A stretch of 64,000 nucleotides of DNA from Caballeronia jiangsuensis (lineage in GTDB: Bacteria > Pseudomonadota > Gammaproteobacteria > Burkholderiales > Burkholderiaceae), in assembly GCA_000648925.1 (NCBI GenBank), contig JFHF01000001.1:186001-250000 (forward strand). Reading direction: 5' to 3'. The translations under genes and the position numbers were made by a program. The notes beneath the pieces were generated by a model. The model was given only the letters and a program-made list of their open reading frames with translations. It was not told where the DNA came from and did not search any database. Positions 37,151 through 47,695 of this stretch are shown here, in pieces; the first letter of the stretch is position 1, and each line of letters opens with the position of its first letter.

Positions 37151-38635
37151 ATGGAATCGTTGAAAGCCGACACGCTGATCGTCGGCGCGCGCCTGATCGA
37201 CGGCACGGGCGCGCCCGCCGTCGAGCGCGATGTCGCCGTGCGCGACGGGCGCATCGTCGCGATCGAGGCGCCGGGCGGCTTGTCCGGCTGGAGCGCCGAC
37301 GAAACCTTCGATGCCGAGGGCAAAGTGCTTGCGCCCGGTTTCATCGACGTCCATACGCACGACGACACGCACGTGATCCGCTCGCCGCAGATGATGCCGA
37401 AGATCACGCAGGGCGTGACGACGGTGATCGTGGGCAATTGCGGGATCAGCGCGTCGCCGGTGACGCTGAAGGGCGATCCGCCCGATCCGATGAACCTGCT
37501 CGGCGACGCCGCCGCGTTCAAGTATCCGACCTTCGCCGCGTATGTCGATGCGGTCAACGAAGCCCGTCCGGCGGTGAATGTCGGCGCGCTGATCGGGCAT
37601 ACGGCGCTGCGCAACAATCATATGGACCGGCTGGATCGCGCGGCGAGCGGGGATGAAGTCGCGGGTATGCGCGCGCAGCTCGAAGAAGCGCTGGATAACG
37701 GCGCGCTCGGCTTGTCGAGCGGGCTCGCGTACGGATCGGCGTTCAGCGCGCCGCCGGAGGAAGTGCAGGCGCTGGCCGAGCCGCTGGCCAAGGCGGGCGC
37801 GCTCTACACGACGCACATGCGCACCGAATTCGACGCGATTCTCGACGCGATGGACGAGGCGTACCGCGTCGGCCGTCATGCGCGCGTGCCGGTGGTGATT
37901 TCGCATCTGAAGTGCGCGGGGCCGTCGAACTGGGGGCGCAGCACGGAAGTGCTGAAGTCGATCGAAACCATGCGCGACGGCCAGCCGGTCGGTTGCGATT
38001 GCTATCCGTACAACCGGAGTTCGTCGACGCTCGATTTGAAGCAGGTGACCGGCGACATCGACATCACGATCACATGGTCGACGCCGCATCCGGAAATGGC
38101 GGGCAAGCTGATCCGCGAAGTCGCTGACGAATGGAAAGTCAGCCAGCAGGAAGCGGCGAAGCGCCTGCAGCCGGCGGGCGCGGTGTATCACAACATGTCG
38201 GAAGACGACGTGCGGCGCATTCTCTCGCATCCCGCGACGATGATCGGCTCCGACGGCTTGCCGAACGATCCGCTGCCGCATCCGCGTTTGTGGGGCGCGT
38301 TTCCGCGCGTGCTCGGCCATTACGCGCGCGATACGGCGTTGATGCCGCTCGAAGAAGCGGTGCGCAAGATGACGAGTCTGACGGCGCGGCGTTTCAGTCT
38401 TGCCGAGCGCGGCGAGGTGAAGATCGGATATCACGCGGATCTGGTCGTGTTCGATCCGGAGCGTGTACGCGATGCCGCGACGTTCGCGAAGCCGCAGCAG
38501 GCGGCGGACGGCATCGACGCGGTTTGGGTGAATGGCGTTTTGACGTATCGCGAGCAAGCCGTGACCGGCGCGCGCGCGGGACGTTTCGTGGCGCGCGGGG
38601 CGGCATCGAAGCTCGATGCGCAGGGCGCGTTTTGA
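37151..38635 (+). CDS. N-acyl-D-amino-acid deacylase (D-aminoacylase)
   Basis: This 494-residue amidohydrolase-superfamily enzyme hydrolyses N-acyl-D-amino acids to D-amino acids. Metal and catalytic features are visible: GFIDVHTHDD, the conserved cysteine in VGNCGISASP, GHTALRNNHMD, THMRTE, ISHLKCAG and the late aspartate in GSDGLPND. Its length matches the family. Together with the divergent DSD1-type enzyme it forms a route from N-acyl-D-amino acid to keto acid and ammonia. The gene starts 2 nt after the RpiR stop. Confidence 0.92.
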   Translation: MESLKADTLIVGARLIDGTGAPAVERDVAVRDGRIVAIEAPGGLSGWSADETFDAEGKVLAPGFIDVHTHDDTHVIRSPQMMPKITQGVTTVIVGNCGISASPVTLKGDPPDPMNLLGDAAAFKYPTFAAYVDAVNEARPAVNVGALIGHTALRNNHMDRLDRAASGDEVAGMRAQLEEALDNGALGLSSGLAYGSAFSAPPEEVQALAEPLAKAGALYTTHMRTEFDAILDAMDEAYRVGRHARVPVVISHLKCAGPSNWGRSTEVLKSIETMRDGQPVGCDCYPYNRSSSTLDLKQVTGDIDITITWSTPHPEMAGKLIREVADEWKVSQQEAAKRLQPAGAVYHNMSEDDVRRILSHPATMIGSDGLPNDPLPHPRLWGAFPRVLGHYARDTALMPLEEAVRKMTSLTARRFSLAERGEVKIGYHADLVVFDPERVRDAATFAKPQQAADGIDAVWVNGVLTYREQAVTGARAGRFVARGAASKLDAQGAF

Positions 38636-38666
38636 ATTCTTGGGTTATTGAAAAAGGAGCAGGACG

Positions 38667-39047
38667 ATGAAGCGTTATGGCGTGGAAGGTGGCAAGGGAC
38701 AAGGCGGCGCGCACATGCCGTTCGCACGCGCGGTTCAGGCGGATGGCTGGCTGTTCGTGTCGGGCCAGACGCCGATGGAAAACGGCGAGGTGATCAACGG
38801 CGGCATCGTCGAGCAATCGCACAAGGCGATTCAGAACGTGCTCGCGATTCTGAAGGAAGCGGGTTACGGCACGGAAGATGTCGTACGCTGCGGCGTGTGG
38901 CTGGACGATCCGCGCGATTTCGCGTCGTTCAACAAGGTGTTCAAGGAGTACTTCGGCGCGAATCCGCCGGCGCGGGCTTGTGTGGTGTCGTCGATGGTGA
39001 TCGACTGCAAGGTCGAGGTGGATTGCGTGGCTTATAAGAAGGGTTAA
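38667..39047 (+). CDS. RidA-family enamine/imine deaminase
   Basis: This 126-residue YjgF/YER057c/UK114 protein has the substrate-binding arginine in ARACVVSSMVIDC and the family block FVSGQTPMENGEVINGG. RidA hydrolyses reactive 2-aminoacrylate or imines released by PLP dehydratases such as the DSD1-type enzyme in this cluster, so it is a logical partner. An AGGAGCAGGACG ribosome site precedes the ATG at 38667. A short GCGATCGC stem and a T run at 39052-39068 may act as a weak terminator. The large repeat starts 58 nt after its stop. Confidence 0.9.
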   Translation: MKRYGVEGGKGQGGAHMPFARAVQADGWLFVSGQTPMENGEVINGGIVEQSHKAIQNVLAILKEAGYGTEDVVRCGVWLDDPRDFASFNKVFKEYFGANPPARACVVSSMVIDCKVEVDCVAYKKG

Positions 39048-39105
39048 GGGCGATCGCTGCGTTTTTTTATGGCGAAAGCGCGCCGACGCGAGACGGGGTT
39101 TTTTG

Positions 39106-39741
39106 GCCGGATCCCGTGTTCGTGTCGGTCTATTAGCACTGCCCCTGTGCGGGGCGGCAGTCACTTTCTTTGCTGCTGCAAAGAAAGTAACCAAAGAAAG
39201 CAGCTCGTTCAGGCCCGCGGTCACACGCACGTTGGCCATGCTTGCCAGCCCGCGGTGGCACTCGCCTAAGTGTCGCTCCCAAAGGACCAACCGGGCTTGG
39301 CTCGCGCACGGTCTGCCACTCCAAATGTTTTGACGTGCTGGTTCAGCACGAAAGAGTTCCGGCACTGCGCTACGCGCTGCCGTTGGGTATACAAGGGAAA
39401 CCATCGAATCGCGTGTGCGGTGAGATGGCGGCGTTAGCAAGAAGGTCTGCGCCGACCCGATTGACCGGTCGGCCGCGAAGCGGGCTGGAGCTATTTGGTG
39501 CTGAACCAGTCAGTGAAGCGGCACGAGGCGACAGACCGTGCGCGATCCAAGCCCAGTTAGTCCTACGAGGGCGACACTTAGGCGAGGGCCACCGTGGGCT
39601 GGCAAGCATGGCCAACGTGCGTGTGACCGCGGGCGGTGAGAAGCTGCTTTCTTTGGTTACTTTCTTTGCAGCAGCAAAGAAAGTGACCCCCGCCCCGGGG
39701 AGGGGCAACGCCAATAAACCGACACGCTAACGGGATCCGGC
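39106..39741. repeat. Long intergenic repeat with ~210-bp inverted arms, copy A
   Basis: The outer arms 39106-39315 and 39532-39741 are inverted copies of each other; about 180 of 210 positions match by eye. They run from GCCGGATCCCGT to CGCGCACGGTCTG. Each arm contains a smaller perfect hairpin, ACTTTCTTTGC around TGCT or AGCA. The 216-nt centre has a further internal pairing (CTGGTTCAGCAC near 39338 with GTGCTGAACCAG near 39498). A second copy lies at 61352-61952. Open frames inside (reading ...FAAAKKVT...) arise in both orientations because of the palindrome and have no ribosome sites, so I do not call them genes. It lies between the convergent ridA-like and queF genes. No target-site duplication is obvious. 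Confidence 0.85.
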
Positions 39742-39773
39742 GAAAGCCGACTTGCGTCGTACCCGTCGCAGAA

Positions 39774-40598
39774 TTACTGCCGCGCGAGCCGCGCATTATC
39801 CGGCATCGGCAAATTGAAGTTCGTCCGAAACGGATTGATATCCAGCCCACCGCGCCGCGTATAACGCGCATACACCGCAAGCCGCTCCGGCTTGCACTCC
39901 CGCATGATGTCCATGAAGATGCGCTCCACGCATTGCTCATGAAACCCCGTATGCCCGCGGTAAGAAACGATATACCGCAACAACCCCGCATGATCGATCT
40001 GCCCGCCGTAATAGCGGATCTGCACGCTGCCCCAATCCGGCTGTCCCGTCACCGGACAATTCGATTTCAACAGATTCGAGAACAGCGTCTCATCGGTCGG
40101 CGCTTCGTCATGAGTCGCCTTCAGCAAGGAAGGATCCGGCGAGAAAACATCGCAATCGAGATCGAGCCGGTCCAGAGACAATCCCTCGAATTCCTCCATC
40201 GCCAGCTTGCCGAAGTCACCCGGCGCCGCGAGCTGCACCGATACCGTCGCGCCGCAGATCGCGGACACATCGCGCTTGATGGCGGCGCGCACATCGTCGA
40301 TGGAATCGAACGGCGTCTGCGCGAACGAGCCGAGATACAGTTTGAACGACTTCGACTCCACGATATTCGGCGAGTCCGCCGGCACGAAGAACGTCGCGAC
40401 CGCGATCTGCGGCTTGCCGCGCCGGTTCAGCCACGACAATTCATAGGCGTTCCAGATATCCGTGCCGAAGAACGGCAGCCGCTCGGGCACGCCGATCGAA
40501 TCGCGCGCGCGCTTGCGGTCGATCGGAAACAGCAGCGATGCATCGTACTGTTCGGTGTAGTGGACGGGCTTGCCGAGCGGAGATTGGTCGGGTGTCAT
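39774..40598 (-). CDS. queF: NADPH-dependent 7-cyano-7-deazaguanine reductase QueF
   Basis: QueF reduces preQ0 to preQ1 in queuosine tRNA-modification synthesis. The 274-residue long-form (two-domain) enzyme has the QueF motif [12 protein letters not shown], the nucleophilic cysteine in [13 protein letters not shown] (about residue 181) and [11 protein letters not shown]. The ATG at 40598 overlaps the nucleotidase stop by 4 nt (ATGA). The rest of the pathway is not in this window. Confidence 0.96.
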   Translation of the reverse strand: MTPDQSPLGKPVHYTEQYDASLLFPIDRKRARDSIGVPERLPFFGTDIWNAYELSWLNRRGKPQIAVATFFVPADSPNIVESKSFKLYLGSFAQTPFDSIDDVRAAIKRDVSAICGATVSVQLAAPGDFGKLAMEEFEGLSLDRLDLDCDVFSPDPSLLKATHDEAPTDETLFSNLLKSNCPVTGQPDWGSVQIRYYGGQIDHAGLLRYIVSYRGHTGFHEQCVERIFMDIMRECKPERLAVYARYTRRGGLDINPFRTNFNLPMPDNARLARQ

Positions 40599-41509
40599 GA
40601 TGCGTTCGCAATGCCGCTGAGAACGTGCCCCGTCGCAGTGACGACGCGAGCCGATTCGCAGTGGCGAATTTGATCGTCGAAGAAAAAGTCGGGCTCGAAT
40701 TCGCGCAGGAATTCGCCCTTGTCGAGGCCACCCAGAAACATCGCTTCGTCGATTTCGATGTCCCAGGCCATCAGCGTCCGGATCGCGCGTTCGTGTGCGG
40801 GCGCGGAGCGCGCGGTGACGAGCGCGGTGCGGATGTGCATCGGCGAGCGGCTTTCGTTGTCGTCGGCGATGCGCTGCAGCTTGTTCAACGCCGCCAGCAG
40901 CGGCTTCAACGGTCCGCCAGGAAGCGGCGAATCCTTCTTCTGCGTTTCGTGGCCGACGAACGCGCCAAGCCCTTCGCTCTGAAATATGCGCTCGGCTTCG
41001 TCGGAGAACAAAACGGCGTCGCCATCGAACGCGATGCGAATCTCGTCCGCATAACGGCTCGCTGCGCGCGGCGTTTCCGGCAGCACGCGCGCGGCGGGAA
41101 AACCGGCGGTGAGCGCGTCGCGCACATCGTCCGGATTCGCCGACAAGAACAGCGACGCACGCAGCGGCTTCAGATACGCGAACGGCGAACGGCCGCGCGT
41201 GAACACGCCACGCTCGATCGCGAGACCATGCTCGCGGCACGAATGAAACGCGCGCAATCCGCTGATCGGATCGCTGCGCGAAAGTATCACCACTTCGACG
41301 CGCTGCTCGTCCGCGTTCAGCGCGAGCAGTTTGCGGATCAGCCCGAACGCGACGCCCGGTTTCGCGGGCGTCTCCAGCCGCGAGCGTTGCAACGCTTCGT
41401 ATTGCGCGAGGTCGCCCGTCTCGAAGACGCGGTTCTCCTCCTCGAAATCGAAGAGCGCGCGCGACGAAATCGCGACGACGAGCTTGTCTTCGAGCGTGAA
41501 CTTCGGCAT
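40595..41509 (-). CDS. 5'-nucleotidase, cytosolic type I-like
   Basis: This 304-residue protein has the features of the cN-I-type 5'-nucleotidase family: the N-terminal [53 protein letters not shown] and [14 protein letters not shown]. It should dephosphorylate nucleoside monophosphates in the cytoplasm. It is translationally coupled with queF through an ATGA overlap and follows ilvA by 6 nt, so ilvA, this gene and queF form one transcription unit. A metabolic link between them is not obvious. Confidence 0.85.
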   Translation of the reverse strand: MPKFTLEDKLVVAISSRALFDFEEENRVFETGDLAQYEALQRSRLETPAKPGVAFGLIRKLLALNADEQRVEVVILSRSDPISGLRAFHSCREHGLAIERGVFTRGRSPFAYLKPLRASLFLSANPDDVRDALTAGFPAARVLPETPRAASRYADEIRIAFDGDAVLFSDEAERIFQSEGLGAFVGHETQKKDSPLPGGPLKPLLAALNKLQRIADDNESRSPMHIRTALVTARSAPAHERAIRTLMAWDIEIDEAMFLGGLDKGEFLREFEPDFFFDDQIRHCESARVVTATGHVLSGIANAS

Positions 41510-41515
41510 TGCCGC

Positions 41516-43039
41516 TTACGCCAGGAACAGCTTGTACACGGGGTTCGCGCCTTCGTCCCACCACGGATAGCCGAGCGTCGCGAGGAAGCGCTCGAACTCC
41601 GCGTTGTCCGACTGCGGCACCTGAATGCCGACGAGAATCGAGCTATAGTCCGCGCCCTGATTGCGATAGTGGAACAGGCTGATGTTCCATTCCGGCGCCA
41701 TCGACGACAGGAATTTCATCAGCGCACCCGGGCGCTCCGGGAATTCGAAGCGCAGCAGGCGTTCGTCCTGCGCGAGCGGCGAACGGCCGCCGACCATGTA
41801 GCGGATGTGCTGCTTCGAGAGTTCATCGTGGGACAGATCGACGGTCGCAAAACCATGCTCGATGAACGACGTCATCATCTGCGCCGTTTCCTTGCGCGAC
41901 TTGATCTGCACGCCGACGAAGATATGCGCCGCGCTCTGATCGGCGATGCGGTAGTTGAACTCGGTTACGCTGCGTGTGCCGACGAGCTCGCAGAAGCGCC
42001 GGAAGCTGCCGCGCTCTTCGGGGATCGTCACGGCGAACACGGCTTCGCGCGCCTCGCCGACTTCCGCGCGCTCCGCGACGAAGCGCATGCGGTCGAAATT
42101 CATGTTCGCGCCCGACGTCACCGCGACGAGCGTCTTGCCCTCGATGCCTTCGCGTTCCGCATAGAGCTTCGCGCCCGCGACGGCGAGCGAACCGGCCGGT
42201 TCCAGCACGCTGCGTGTGTCCTGGAAGACATCCTTGATCGCGGCGCAGAGCGCGTCGGAATCCACGGTGACGACTTCATCGAGCAGTTCGTTGCACAGCC
42301 GGAATGTTTCCTCGCCGACGAGCTTCACCGCCGTGCCGTCCGAAAACAGGCCGACTTCGCTCAGCGTGATGCGCTCGCCCGCTTCGATCGACTTCGCCAT
42401 CGCGCAGGAATCCTCGGTCTGCACGCCGATCACCTTGATCTCCGGCCGCACCGCCTTGATGTACGCCGCGACGCCCGCCGCGAGTCCGCCCCCGCCGATC
42501 GGCACGAAGATCGCGTGAATCGGAGCCTGGTGCTGGCGCAGGATTTCCATCGCGATGGTGCCTTGTCCGGCGATCACGTCCGGATCGTCGAACGGATGCA
42601 CGAAGGTCAGGCCGCGCTCTTCCTGAAGCTGCACGGCGCGTGCGTAGGCGTCGCTGTACGATTCGCCCGCGAGCACTACTTCGACGGTCGGTCCGCCGTG
42701 CGCGCGGATCGCGTCGATCTTGACTTGCGGTGTCGTGGTCGGCACGGCGATCACCGCGCGGCAGCCGAGACGCGCCGCCGACAGCGCCACGCCCTGCGCA
42801 TGATTGCCCGCCGACGCCGTGATCACGCCGCGCGCAAGCTCGTCCGCCGAGAGATTCGCCATCTTGTTGTACGCGCCGCGAATCTTGAAGGAGAACACCG
42901 GCTGGTTGTCCTCGCGTTTCAGGAACACGGAATTGCGCAGACGCGCCGACAGGATGCGCGCGGGTTCGAGCTCGCTCTCCCGCGCGACGTCGTACACGCG
43001 CGCGGTCAGCACTTTCTTCAGGTAGTCGGGATGTGTCAT
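41516..43039 (-). CDS. ilvA: Threonine ammonia-lyase, biosynthetic
   Basis: IlvA converts threonine to 2-oxobutanoate, the first step of isoleucine synthesis. The 507-residue protein has the PLP lysine K52 in [12 protein letters not shown], the glycine-rich phosphate loop [14 protein letters not shown], and two C-terminal ACT-like regulatory domains (from about residue 330: [13 protein letters not shown] and [13 protein letters not shown]). The double regulatory domain is that of the isoleucine-inhibited anabolic form. The ATG at 43039 ([11 protein letters not shown]) is the family N-terminus. Confidence 0.96.
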   Translation of the reverse strand: MTHPDYLKKVLTARVYDVARESELEPARILSARLRNSVFLKREDNQPVFSFKIRGAYNKMANLSADELARGVITASAGNHAQGVALSAARLGCRAVIAVPTTTPQVKIDAIRAHGGPTVEVVLAGESYSDAYARAVQLQEERGLTFVHPFDDPDVIAGQGTIAMEILRQHQAPIHAIFVPIGGGGLAAGVAAYIKAVRPEIKVIGVQTEDSCAMAKSIEAGERITLSEVGLFSDGTAVKLVGEETFRLCNELLDEVVTVDSDALCAAIKDVFQDTRSVLEPAGSLAVAGAKLYAEREGIEGKTLVAVTSGANMNFDRMRFVAERAEVGEAREAVFAVTIPEERGSFRRFCELVGTRSVTEFNYRIADQSAAHIFVGVQIKSRKETAQMMTSFIEHGFATVDLSHDELSKQHIRYMVGGRSPLAQDERLLRFEFPERPGALMKFLSSMAPEWNISLFHYRNQGADYSSILVGIQVPQSDNAEFERFLATLGYPWWDEGANPVYKLFLA

Positions 43040-43565
43040 GCGAGGAATCGTCACGCGGCAATGGTGCGCGCGGGTTTTTGAGGGCGAAAGCATCAATCAT
43101 AGCGCCAACCGCGCGCTTTCCGGGCACGCCATGCGTTTCGACCGTCCGGACGGTCGTGCAAAACAGCGTCGAAAATGACACGAACGCGTCGCGAATGCGC
43201 ACGCAAAAGCCCCTTCTCGCTGCTAGCTACCGCGAACGTCAACCACCGCGATGGGTTAGAATTTCCTTTTACGAATCAGCAATCAGGATCGGCAGATGCA
43301 CCGGCAGCTTCGGATCGATTTTTGGGCGCATGTCTCCCGCGCGTCGCACCCGGCGGCCGAGCGGCATGCGCGCCACGCGCGATCGTGGCGTTGATCCAGG
43401 GCGCATCGAAGGCGCCGTGATTGGAGTTCACCTCGCTGAGTTCCGCGCTGCGTGACCCGGCGGCCTTCGCCAAGATAAGTTTCATTCGAAAATTTGCGCC
43501 CCCACGCGCATCGTCGGCGTTTCCGCTTTTCGAAGCGCGAGCGTCGGCACACCGAACCGTCGAAC
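43040..43565. promoter_or_regulatory. Divergent region between ilvA and the giant oxidoreductase gene
   Basis: This gap of 526 nt has no convincing gene. Open frames here lack ribosome sites and similarity to anything I know. A perfect 18-bp palindrome lies at 43139-43156 (listed separately). Both promoters must be here. An AT-richer patch at about 43255-43280 (GGGTTAGAATTTCCTTTTAC) is the likeliest core promoter for the plus-strand gene. Confidence 0.45.
43139..43156. promoter_or_regulatory. Perfect 18-bp palindrome upstream of ilvA
   Basis: CGACCGTCCGGACGGTCG is fully self-complementary and is not followed by a T run, so it is not a typical terminator. It is centred about 108 nt upstream of the ilvA ATG. 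Its size and symmetry suit a dimeric repressor such as a TetR-type protein, but no regulator gene is adjacent. Confidence 0.5.
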
Positions 43566-46500
43566 ATGAACGCACCTCAAGCCTTCGATCCGAACGGCGC
43601 CCATGCCGCCTTGGCGCTCGATGCCGAGCCCCGTCTGCGCGAAATTCCCTATAACTACACGTCGTTTTCCGATCGTGAAATCGTGATGCGGCTCCTCGGC
43701 GACGAAGCCTGGGCCGTGCTCGACGAACTGCGCAACGAGCGCCGCACGGGCCGCTCGGCGCGCATGCTGTACGAAGTGCTCGGCGATATCTGGGTCGTGC
43801 GCCGCAATCCGTATCTTCAGGACGACCTGCTCGACAATCCGAAGCGCCGCGCGCTGCTGGTCGAGGCGCTGAATCACCGGCTCGCGGAAATCGAAAAACG
43901 CCGCAGCGCCGATCTCACCGCCCACAGCGACGAAGCCGGCAGCCGCGAGCGCGCCGGTCGCGTGCAGTTGCTGATTGCCGCCGCGCGCCGCGCCGTCGAT
44001 GGTTTCGCCGCCGAGTTCGGCCGCATGGCCGACTTGCGCCGCCGCGCGTCGCGCGTGCTGGGCCGCGAAACGCAGAAGGACAACATCAAGTTCGATGGCC
44101 TGTCGCGCGTCTCGCACGTCACCGATGCGACCGACTGGCGCGTCGAATATCCCTTCGTCGTGCTGACGCCGGACACCGAAGGTGAAATCGCCGGTCTGAT
44201 CAAGGCGTGTTTCGAACTGGGCCTGACCGTGATTCCGCGCGGCGGCGGCACCGGCTATACCGGCGGCGCGATTCCGCTCACGCCGTTCTCCGCCGTCATC
44301 AACACGGAAAAGCTCGAGCAGCTCGGTCCCGTCGAAATGACCGATCTGCCGGGCGTCGATCACAAGGTCGCGACGATTTTCTCCGGCGCGGGCGTGGTCA
44401 CGCGGCGCGTCACGGAAGCGGCAGAGCAGGCGGGTTTCGTGTTCGCCGTCGATCCGACTTCGCTCGATGCATCCTGCGTTGGCGGCAATGTCGCGATGAA
44501 CGCGGGCGGCAAGAAGGCCGTGCTGTGGGGCACGGCGCTCGACAACCTCGCGTGGTGGCGCATGGTCGATCCGGAAGGCAACTGGCTCGAAGTCACGCGT
44601 CTGGATCACAACTGCGGCAAGATTCACGACGTCGAAGTGGCGCGCTTTAGGCTCGACTGGTTCGACGGCAATCGTCCGCCGGGCGAGAAGCTGCTGCGCA
44701 GCGAAAACCTCGACATCACCGGCCGCACGTTCCGCAAGGAAGGGCTCGGCAAGGACGTCACCGATAAATTCCTCGCCGGTCTTCCCGGCGTGCAGAAGGA
44801 AGGCTGCGACGGGCTGATCACGTCCGCGCGCTGGATCTTGCACAAGATGCCCGCGCACACGCGCACCGTCTGCCTCGAATTCTTCGGCCAGGCGCGCGAC
44901 GCGATTCCGAGCATCGTCGAGATCAAGGACTATCTGTTCGAAACGTCGAAAGAGGGCGGCGCGATCCTGGCCGGTCTGGAGCATCTCGACGAACGCTATC
45001 TGCGCGCGGTCGGCTATGCGACCAAGAGCAAGCGCAACGCTTTCCCGAAGATGGTGCTGATCGGCGATATCGTCGGCAATGACGCCGATGCCGTCGCCGC
45101 CGCGACCTCCGAAGTCGTGCGCATGGCAAACGGCAAGAGCGGCGAAGGCTTCGTCGCGGTGAACGCCGAGGCGCGCAAGCGTTTCTGGCTCGACCGCTCG
45201 CGCACGGCGGCGATCGCAAAGCACACGAACGCGTTCAAGATCAACGAAGACGTCGTGATTCCGCTCAACCGCATGGGCGAGTACACGGACGGCATCGAGC
45301 GCATCAATATCGAGCTGTCGATCAAGAACAAGCTGCAACTCGTCGATGCGCTCGAAGCGTTTTTCCGCACCGGCAAGCTGCCGCTCGGCAAGACCGACGA
45401 CGCGAACGAAATTCCCAGCGCCGAGCTGCTCGAAGATCGCGTGCAACAGGCGCTCGATCTGTTGAAGCGCGTGCGCGAGCGCTGGACCTTCGTCGGCGAA
45501 AAGCTCGACATGCCTTTGCGCGAGGCGCAGCACTATCTCGTCAATCTCGGCTACGCGGCGCTTGCGGAGAAGTTCGCGGATCGCGTCGACGTGCAGCCGG
45601 ACGCGAACATCTTCCACGTTGCGCAGGACCGCACGGTGCGCATCTCGTGGAAGCAGGAGATTCGCGGGGAACTGCGCCAGATCTTCAACGGCGGCGAATT
45701 CAAGCCGATCCTCGACGAAGCGCAGGCCATCCACAAGCAGGTGTTGCGCGGCCGTGTGTTCGTCGCGCTGCACATGCACGCGGGCGATGGCAACGTGCAC
45801 ACCAACATCCCCGTCAATTCCGACAACTACGCGATGCTGCAGGACGCGCATCACGCGGTGGCGCGCATCATGAAGCTCGCGCGTTCGCTCGACGGCGTGA
45901 TCTCGGGCGAGCACGGCATCGGCATCACGAAGCTGGAGTTTCTGACCGAAGAGGAAATCGGCGATTTCCGCGCGTACAAGCAGCGCGTCGATCCGCACGG
46001 ACGCTTCAACAAGGGCAAGCTGTTCGAAGGCGCGGACCTGCGCAACGCGTACACGCCGAGCTTCGGGCTGATGGGCTACGAATCGCTCATCATGCAGCAG
46101 TCGGATATCGGCGCAATCTCCGATTCGATCAAGGACTGCCTGCGCTGCGGCAAGTGCAAGCCGGTCTGCGCGACGCACGTGCCGCGCGCGAACCTGCTGT
46201 ATAGCCCGCGCAACAAGATTCTCGCGACTTCGCTGCTGGTCGAAGCGTTCCTGTACGAAGAGCAGACGCGCCGCGGTGTATCGATCAAGCATTGGGACGA
46301 GTTCAACGACGTCGCCGATCACTGCACGGTCTGCCACAAATGCGTGACGCCGTGCCCGGTGAAGATCGACTTCGGCGATGTCACGATGAACATGCGCAAT
46401 CTGCTGCGCAAGATGGGCAAGAAGAAGTTCAACGCGGGCAACGCGGCGGGCATGTTCTTCCTCAATGCGACCAATCCGCAGACCATCAATCTCGCGCGCA

Positions 46501-47660
46501 CCGCGATGATGGGTGTCGGCTACAAGGCGCAGCGTTTCGGCAACGACGTGCTGAAGAAATTCACGAAGAAGCAGACGGCGAAACCGCCCGCGACGGTCGG
46601 CAAGCCGCCCGTGGTCACGCAGGTGATCCACTTCATGAACAAGAAGATGCCGGGCAATCTGCCGAAGAAGACGGCGCGCGCGCTGCTGGATATCGAAGAC
46701 AACAAGATCGTCCCGATCATCCGCAATCCGAAGACGACCACCGTCGATTCGGAAGCCGTGTTCTATTTCCCCGGCTGCGGTTCAGAGCGTCTGTTCTCGC
46801 AAGTCGGGCTCGCGACGCAGGCCATGCTGTGGGAAGCGGGCGTGCAGACCGTGTTGCCGCCGGGCTATCTGTGCTGCGGTTATCCGCAGCGCGGCTCCGG
46901 GCAATACGACAAGGCCGAGAAGATCGTCACGGACAATCGCGTGCTGTTCCATCGGGTCGCGAATACGCTGAACTATCTCGATATCAAAACCGTGGTCGTG
47001 TCGTGCGGAACCTGCTACGACCAGCTCGCGGGCTATGAATTCGAGAAGATCTTCCCGGGCTGCCGGATCATCGACATTCACGAATTCCTGCTCGAGAAGA
47101 ACATCAAGCTCGACGGCGTGACGGGCACACGCTACATGTACCACGACCCGTGTCACTCGCCGATCAAAACGATGGACCCGGTCAAGCTCGTCAACGATCT
47201 GATGGGCTCGCAAAACGACGGCTACAAGATCGAGAAGAACGATCGCTGCTGCGGCGAGTCGGGGACGCTCGCGGTCACGCGGCCCGATATTTCGACGCAG
47301 GTGCGTTTCCGCAAGGAAGAAGAGATCCGCAAGGGCGCGGCGAGGCTGCGCGGCATCCCGCTCGTCGCGGAAGCGGGCGCGAACGCGATCAACATGTCGA
47401 ACGCAGCGGCCGGCGCGGCGGGCGCGCAACCGGGTTCGGTGCTCAAGGCCGGCGACGGTCCGCAGCCGAATGGTCAGGACGTGAAAATTCTCACGAGCTG
47501 CCCGTCATGCCTGCAAGGGCTGTCGCGCTACAACGAGGACGCCAACATCGAGGCGGACTATATCGTCGTGGAAATGGCGCGCAAGGTGCTCGGCGAGAAC
47601 TGGATGGAACAGTATGTCGAACACGCGAACAATGGCGGTATCGAGCGCGTGCTGGTGTAA
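43566..47660 (+). CDS. Fused FAD-linked oxidase / Fe-S / CCG-domain oxidoreductase (DUF3683)
   Basis: This 1364-residue protein combines what are usually separate subunits. An N-terminal DUF3683 region (about 1-130) precedes an FAD-binding PCMH domain with [15 protein letters not shown] (about 225-240) and an FAD-oxidase C domain with [11 protein letters not shown] and [14 protein letters not shown]. Two 4Fe-4S motifs follow ([11 protein letters not shown] near 858, [12 protein letters not shown] near 919). CCG/heterodisulfide-reductase-like domains come next (FPGCGSER near 1065, [27 protein letters not shown]). The plan equals GlcD plus GlcF, so it probably oxidises a 2-hydroxy acid such as D-lactate or glycolate and passes electrons to the quinone pool. 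The substrate is not determinable. The ATG at 43566 is preferred. Confidence 0.88.
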   Translation: MNAPQAFDPNGAHAALALDAEPRLREIPYNYTSFSDREIVMRLLGDEAWAVLDELRNERRTGRSARMLYEVLGDIWVVRRNPYLQDDLLDNPKRRALLVEALNHRLAEIEKRRSADLTAHSDEAGSRERAGRVQLLIAAARRAVDGFAAEFGRMADLRRRASRVLGRETQKDNIKFDGLSRVSHVTDATDWRVEYPFVVLTPDTEGEIAGLIKACFELGLTVIPRGGGTGYTGGAIPLTPFSAVINTEKLEQLGPVEMTDLPGVDHKVATIFSGAGVVTRRVTEAAEQAGFVFAVDPTSLDASCVGGNVAMNAGGKKAVLWGTALDNLAWWRMVDPEGNWLEVTRLDHNCGKIHDVEVARFRLDWFDGNRPPGEKLLRSENLDITGRTFRKEGLGKDVTDKFLAGLPGVQKEGCDGLITSARWILHKMPAHTRTVCLEFFGQARDAIPSIVEIKDYLFETSKEGGAILAGLEHLDERYLRAVGYATKSKRNAFPKMVLIGDIVGNDADAVAAATSEVVRMANGKSGEGFVAVNAEARKRFWLDRSRTAAIAKHTNAFKINEDVVIPLNRMGEYTDGIERINIELSIKNKLQLVDALEAFFRTGKLPLGKTDDANEIPSAELLEDRVQQALDLLKRVRERWTFVGEKLDMPLREAQHYLVNLGYAALAEKFADRVDVQPDANIFHVAQDRTVRISWKQEIRGELRQIFNGGEFKPILDEAQAIHKQVLRGRVFVALHMHAGDGNVHTNIPVNSDNYAMLQDAHHAVARIMKLARSLDGVISGEHGIGITKLEFLTEEEIGDFRAYKQRVDPHGRFNKGKLFEGADLRNAYTPSFGLMGYESLIMQQSDIGAISDSIKDCLRCGKCKPVCATHVPRANLLYSPRNKILATSLLVEAFLYEEQTRRGVSIKHWDEFNDVADHCTVCHKCVTPCPVKIDFGDVTMNMRNLLRKMGKKKFNAGNAAGMFFLNATNPQTINLARTAMMGVGYKAQRFGNDVLKKFTKKQTAKPPATVGKPPVVTQVIHFMNKKMPGNLPKKTARALLDIEDNKIVPIIRNPKTTTVDSEAVFYFPGCGSERLFSQVGLATQAMLWEAGVQTVLPPGYLCCGYPQRGSGQYDKAEKIVTDNRVLFHRVANTLNYLDIKTVVVSCGTCYDQLAGYEFEKIFPGCRIIDIHEFLLEKNIKLDGVTGTRYMYHDPCHSPIKTMDPVKLVNDLMGSQNDGYKIEKNDRCCGESGTLAVTRPDISTQVRFRKEEEIRKGAARLRGIPLVAEAGANAINMSNAAAGAAGAQPGSVLKAGDGPQPNGQDVKILTSCPSCLQGLSRYNEDANIEADYIVVEMARKVLGENWMEQYVEHANNGGIERVLV

Positions 47661-47695
47661 TAGCGAAATCGAGGTTGATTCGCTAGAGGTTTGAG

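Noticed and set aside
39165..39195. The ACTTTCTTTGC hairpins as ordinary Rho-independent terminators
   Set aside because: The stem is A/T-rich and is not followed by a T run. It is embedded in a much larger inverted structure.
39069..39730. Several open frames within repeat copy A (reading ...FAAAKKVT... and similar), also in copy B at 61346-61811
   Set aside because: They appear on both strands only because the element is palindromic, have no ribosome sites, extend into flanking genes or unrelated DNA, and differ in frame between copies.
40625..43081. Plus-strand open frame of 818 codons opposite the nucleotidase and ilvA
   Set aside because: Antisense to two genuine genes and without domain signal.
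43482..46631. Minus-strand open frame of 1049 codons opposite the giant oxidoreductase gene
   Set aside because: Arg/Ala/Val/Asp-rich antisense shadow typical of GC-rich coding DNA. The plus-strand frame has clear domains.
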